Source of the DNA: DASZZX01 sp036260415
GTDB taxonomy: Bacteria; Actinomycetota; Nitriliruptoria; Nitriliruptorales; JAHWKO01
NCBI GenBank assembly: GCA_036260415.1
Contig: DASZZX010000089.1
Span: 1-7,195, forward strand
Reading direction: 5' to 3'
DNA: 7,195 bases
Below are positions 5,814 through 7,195 of this stretch, piece by piece. How positions within the stretch are numbered: position 1 is the stretch's first letter; every line of letters starts with the position of its first letter. The position numbers and the translations under genes were made by a program. The notes below the pieces were generated by a model. It was not told the origin of the DNA and made no database searches. It worked only from the letters and a program-made list of their open reading frames with translations.

Positions 5814-6827
5814 ATGGGTGCACAGTATGTGGGCATCGACCTGCACCGTCGACGGTCGGTGATCGTGTGCCACGACGCCGACGGGGAGGTGGTGGAGCAG
5901 GTGCGTATCGACAACGATCCGGTCGCGTTGGCGTGCGCGATCGAGCGGGCAGGTCCCGACCCGCAGGTGGTGTTGGAAGCAACCTACGGCTGGTACTGGG
6001 CCGTGGATGCGCTGGAGGCTGCGGGAGCTGAGGTGCATCTGGCCCATCCGCTGGGGATCAAGGGTTTCGCGTACCGGCGGGTCAAGAACGACGAGCGTGA
6101 CGCCGCCGACCTCGCTGATCTGCTGCGTATGGGACGTCTCCCCGAGGCGTGGATCGCTCCTCCGCCGCTGCGAGAGCTGCGGGAGCTGGTGCGCTACCGC
6201 GCCAAGCTGGTCGCGCTGCGATCGGGCCTGAAGGCCCAGGTCCACGCCGTGCTCGCCAAGGAAGGGGTCCGCGTCGATGTGACCGACCTGTTCGGCAAGG
6301 CCGGGATGCAACTGCTGGACCACACCACGCTGGCGCCGGCCTACCGGACGCGGGTCGACTCGCTGCTGGGACTGATCGACGCCTTCGACGCTGAGATCGA
6401 CCTGATGCGTCGGATGGTCGCCCACCGTCTGCAGGGGCAGGTCGGCTACACCGCGATCCAGGCCATCCCCGGGGTCGGCCCGGTGATCGCCGCTGTGTTC
6501 GTCGCCGAGATCGGTGACGTCACCCGGTTCCCCCGCCCGGCCAACCTGTGTTCGTGGGCGGGGCTGACCCCTCGCCACCACGAGTCCGACACCACCATGC
6601 ACCGCGGACACATCACCAAGCAGGGCTCTCGGCTGGTGCGGTGGGCCGCGGTCGAAGCGGTCCAACGCCTGCCCGCCGACGTCAAGTTACGCACCGACCG
6701 GGACCACATCGCGCAGCGGCGCGGACGAGGAATCGGCAAGGTCGCCGCCGCCCGCAAACTTCTCACCCTGGTCTACTACGGCCTACGCGACGGGCATATC
6801 CGTTGCCTGGCCAAGGAGGCCGCGTGA
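5814..6827 (+). CDS. IS110-family transposase (bridge-RNA-type recombinase), intact
   Basis: A complete 337-residue recombinase. The N-terminal RuvC-like DEDD domain begins at once: GIDLHRRRSV gives Asp9, LEATYGWYW gives Glu55, and VKNDERDAADLADLL (90-104) gives the Asp cluster 93/96/99. A helical linker spans roughly residues 118-205. The C-terminal Transposase_20 domain follows: IQAIPGVGPVIAAVFVAEIGDVTRF (215-239), ANLCSWAGLTPRHHES (243-258) and HRGHITKQGSRLVRWAAVEA (263-282); Ser258 and Ser272 are candidates for the catalytic serine that IS110 enzymes use with the DEDD site, and I cannot decide between them. Length and motif order are normal. IS110 elements recombine without target duplication and are guided by an RNA from their own non-coding end. 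The gene follows a different, broken IS110 gene by 91 bp and is followed by structured non-coding DNA. Nothing indicates loss of function. Confidence 0.93.
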   Translation: MGAQYVGIDLHRRRSVIVCHDADGEVVEQVRIDNDPVALACAIERAGPDPQVVLEATYGWYWAVDALEAAGAEVHLAHPLGIKGFAYRRVKNDERDAADLADLLRMGRLPEAWIAPPPLRELRELVRYRAKLVALRSGLKAQVHAVLAKEGVRVDVTDLFGKAGMQLLDHTTLAPAYRTRVDSLLGLIDAFDAEIDLMRRMVAHRLQGQVGYTAIQAIPGVGPVIAAVFVAEIGDVTRFPRPANLCSWAGLTPRHHESDTTMHRGHITKQGSRLVRWAAVEAVQRLPADVKLRTDRDHIAQRRGRGIGKVAAARKLLTLVYYGLRDGHIRCLAKEAA

Positions 6828-6926
6828 GACGGTTCGGACGCGGCGGACGCGTGCTCGCTCTGTGTCATGACCCCCGCCTGGCGGCGTGGTCGTCCGCTTG
6901 ATTGAGCCCGTCCGTTGCGGCCGCAC

Positions 6927-7011
6927 CAGCTCCATGCCGCCCCGCGCGGCGAAGGGATGACCGGCACCCGACACCGGGACCGCCACACCGAACAGCGACG
7001 CCGTGGAGCTG
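6927..7011. repeat. Branched inverted-repeat structure (8-bp outer stem with inner hairpins)
   Basis: CAGCTCCA at 6927-6934 is complementary to TGGAGCTG at 7004-7011. Inside this stem lie at least two small hairpins: GCCGC 6936-6940 with GCGGC 6946-6950 (five-base loop), and CCCG 6967-6970 with CGGG 6975-6978 (loop ACAC). The result is an 85-nt multibranch fold with a basal stem. It is not a tRNA: neither strand has a T-loop or a 7-bp acceptor with a proper anticodon arm. In such GC-rich DNA short stems are common, so only the 8-bp outer stem carries weight. It may be one arm of an IS110 guide RNA. Confidence 0.4.
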
Positions 7012-7052
7012 CCCACGCCCGACCGTTTCTCACAGGAGACACGACCACCACA

Positions 7053-7181
7053 GGCTTCTTCGGCTAAGCAACCTCGCGACGGGACGCCGGGTCGTCAAGG
7101 TCGTTCGTCCTCGCTCCGCTGCGGGCGCTCCACCTTGACCCCGCCGGCGTCCGTCGCGTCCCAGCAGCTACCGAAGAAGCC
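7053..7181. repeat. Long interrupted hairpin, 129 nt: candidate IS110 guide RNA arm or IS target structure
   Basis: GGCTTCTTCGG (7053-7063) pairs perfectly with CCGAAGAAGCC (7171-7181). After an asymmetric internal loop (7064-7074 against 7159-7170) a second long stem forms: CGCGACGG 7075-7082 with 7151-7158, a bulged G7083, ACGCCGG 7084-7090 with 7144-7150, a small internal loop, then GTCAAGGT 7094-7101 with ACCTTGAC 7132-7139. The apical loop is 7102-7131. In total 34 base pairs are interrupted by two internal loops, far more than chance gives. There is no T-run, so a simple terminator is unlikely. A stem with internal loops just after an IS110 gene resembles bridge-RNA loops in outline; it could equally be an IS target palindrome or the end of another element. 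Confidence 0.65.
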
Positions 7182-7195
7182 CCCCCAGCCCCTAC

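Larger units (their letters stand above)
6828..7195. other. Non-coding, structure-rich region after the IS110 gene
   Basis: These 368 bp up to the window end hold no ORF I would defend: the open stretches on both strands give Arg/Pro/Ser-rich translations without domains or plausible starts. Instead the stretch contains two successive large inverted-repeat structures (6927-7011 and 7053-7181, listed separately) and a short GCGGACGC tandem duplication around 6839-6850. The right end of the IS110 element must lie either here or beyond the window; I could not fix it, because IS110 elements make no target duplication and often lack clear terminal repeats. Confidence 0.5.

Noticed and set aside
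5667..6665. 332-codon - strand ORF opposite the intact IS110 gene
   Set aside because: Mirror of a GC3-biased coding sequence; the + strand has the complete transposase motifs, and the - strand product is low-complexity in Gly, Gln, Arg and His.
6927..7011. tRNA-like cloverleaf
   Set aside because: The fold has a basal stem and inner hairpins, but neither strand shows a T-loop, a D-arm or a 7-bp anticodon-arm geometry.
7053..7181. Integron attC site
   Set aside because: The long hairpin lacks the outer RYYYAAC/GTTRRRY core sites and no integrase or gene cassette is visible.
1..7195. CRISPR array, defence island or retron
   Set aside because: No regularly spaced direct repeats, no reverse transcriptase, nuclease or Cas-like protein was found on either strand.

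Overview
The window comes from a high-GC Gram-positive bacterium, almost certainly an actinomycete. Third codon positions are strongly G/C, several starts are GTG, and the best protein matches I recognise (CmtR-type metal sensor, short actinobacterial CDF exporter, CopC-CopD fusion, Asp-box lipoprotein) are typical of that phylum. It reads as a small heavy-metal (Cd/Pb/Zn-type and copper) accessory block bracketed by insertion-sequence debris. All protein identifications are from motif reading, not from a search.

Layout. (1) 3-284: the C-terminal end of an ISL3-family transposase, cut by the window edge. (2) 304-1273: a metal-efflux pair on the + strand: a palindromic putative operator, a CmtR-like ArsR-family sensor broken by one lost base, and a CDF cation exporter whose GTG start overlaps the sensor stop. 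(3) 1274-1561: a spacer of about 290 bp with only a doubtful 64-codon ORF. (4) 1562-5116: a tightly packed + strand copper/envelope cluster: a decayed c-type cytochrome, a small SHOCT-domain membrane protein (frameshifted), a 695-residue CopC-CopD fusion with extra C-terminal extracytoplasmic domains, and an Asp-box (BNR) beta-propeller lipoprotein. A second lipoprotein starts at 5113 but is lost after about 30 codons. (5) about 5202-5722: the C-terminal half of an IS110-family transposase that replaces the rest of that lipoprotein. (6) 5814-6827: a second, intact IS110-family transposase of a different subtype. (7) 6828-7195: 368 bp without a convincing gene but rich in inverted repeats, including a long interrupted hairpin at 7053-7181, a candidate IS110 guide (bridge) RNA or an IS target/terminal structure.

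Function. The first pair would sense a thiophilic divalent metal at the overlapping promoter/operator and pump it out. The second block would handle copper outside or across the membrane: CopC binds Cu(II), CopD is the membrane partner, and the SHOCT protein, cytochrome and propeller lipoprotein are envelope companions.

The most striking pattern is that small genes are broken by single-base losses, mostly next to short homopolymers (near 471, 1784, 1820, 1850, 2083 and 5421), whereas the long genes are intact. The cytochrome has three losses that sum to a full codon and also has CxxCD instead of CxxCH. Either the block is decaying after IS invasion or the assembly carries homopolymer errors; raw reads would decide.
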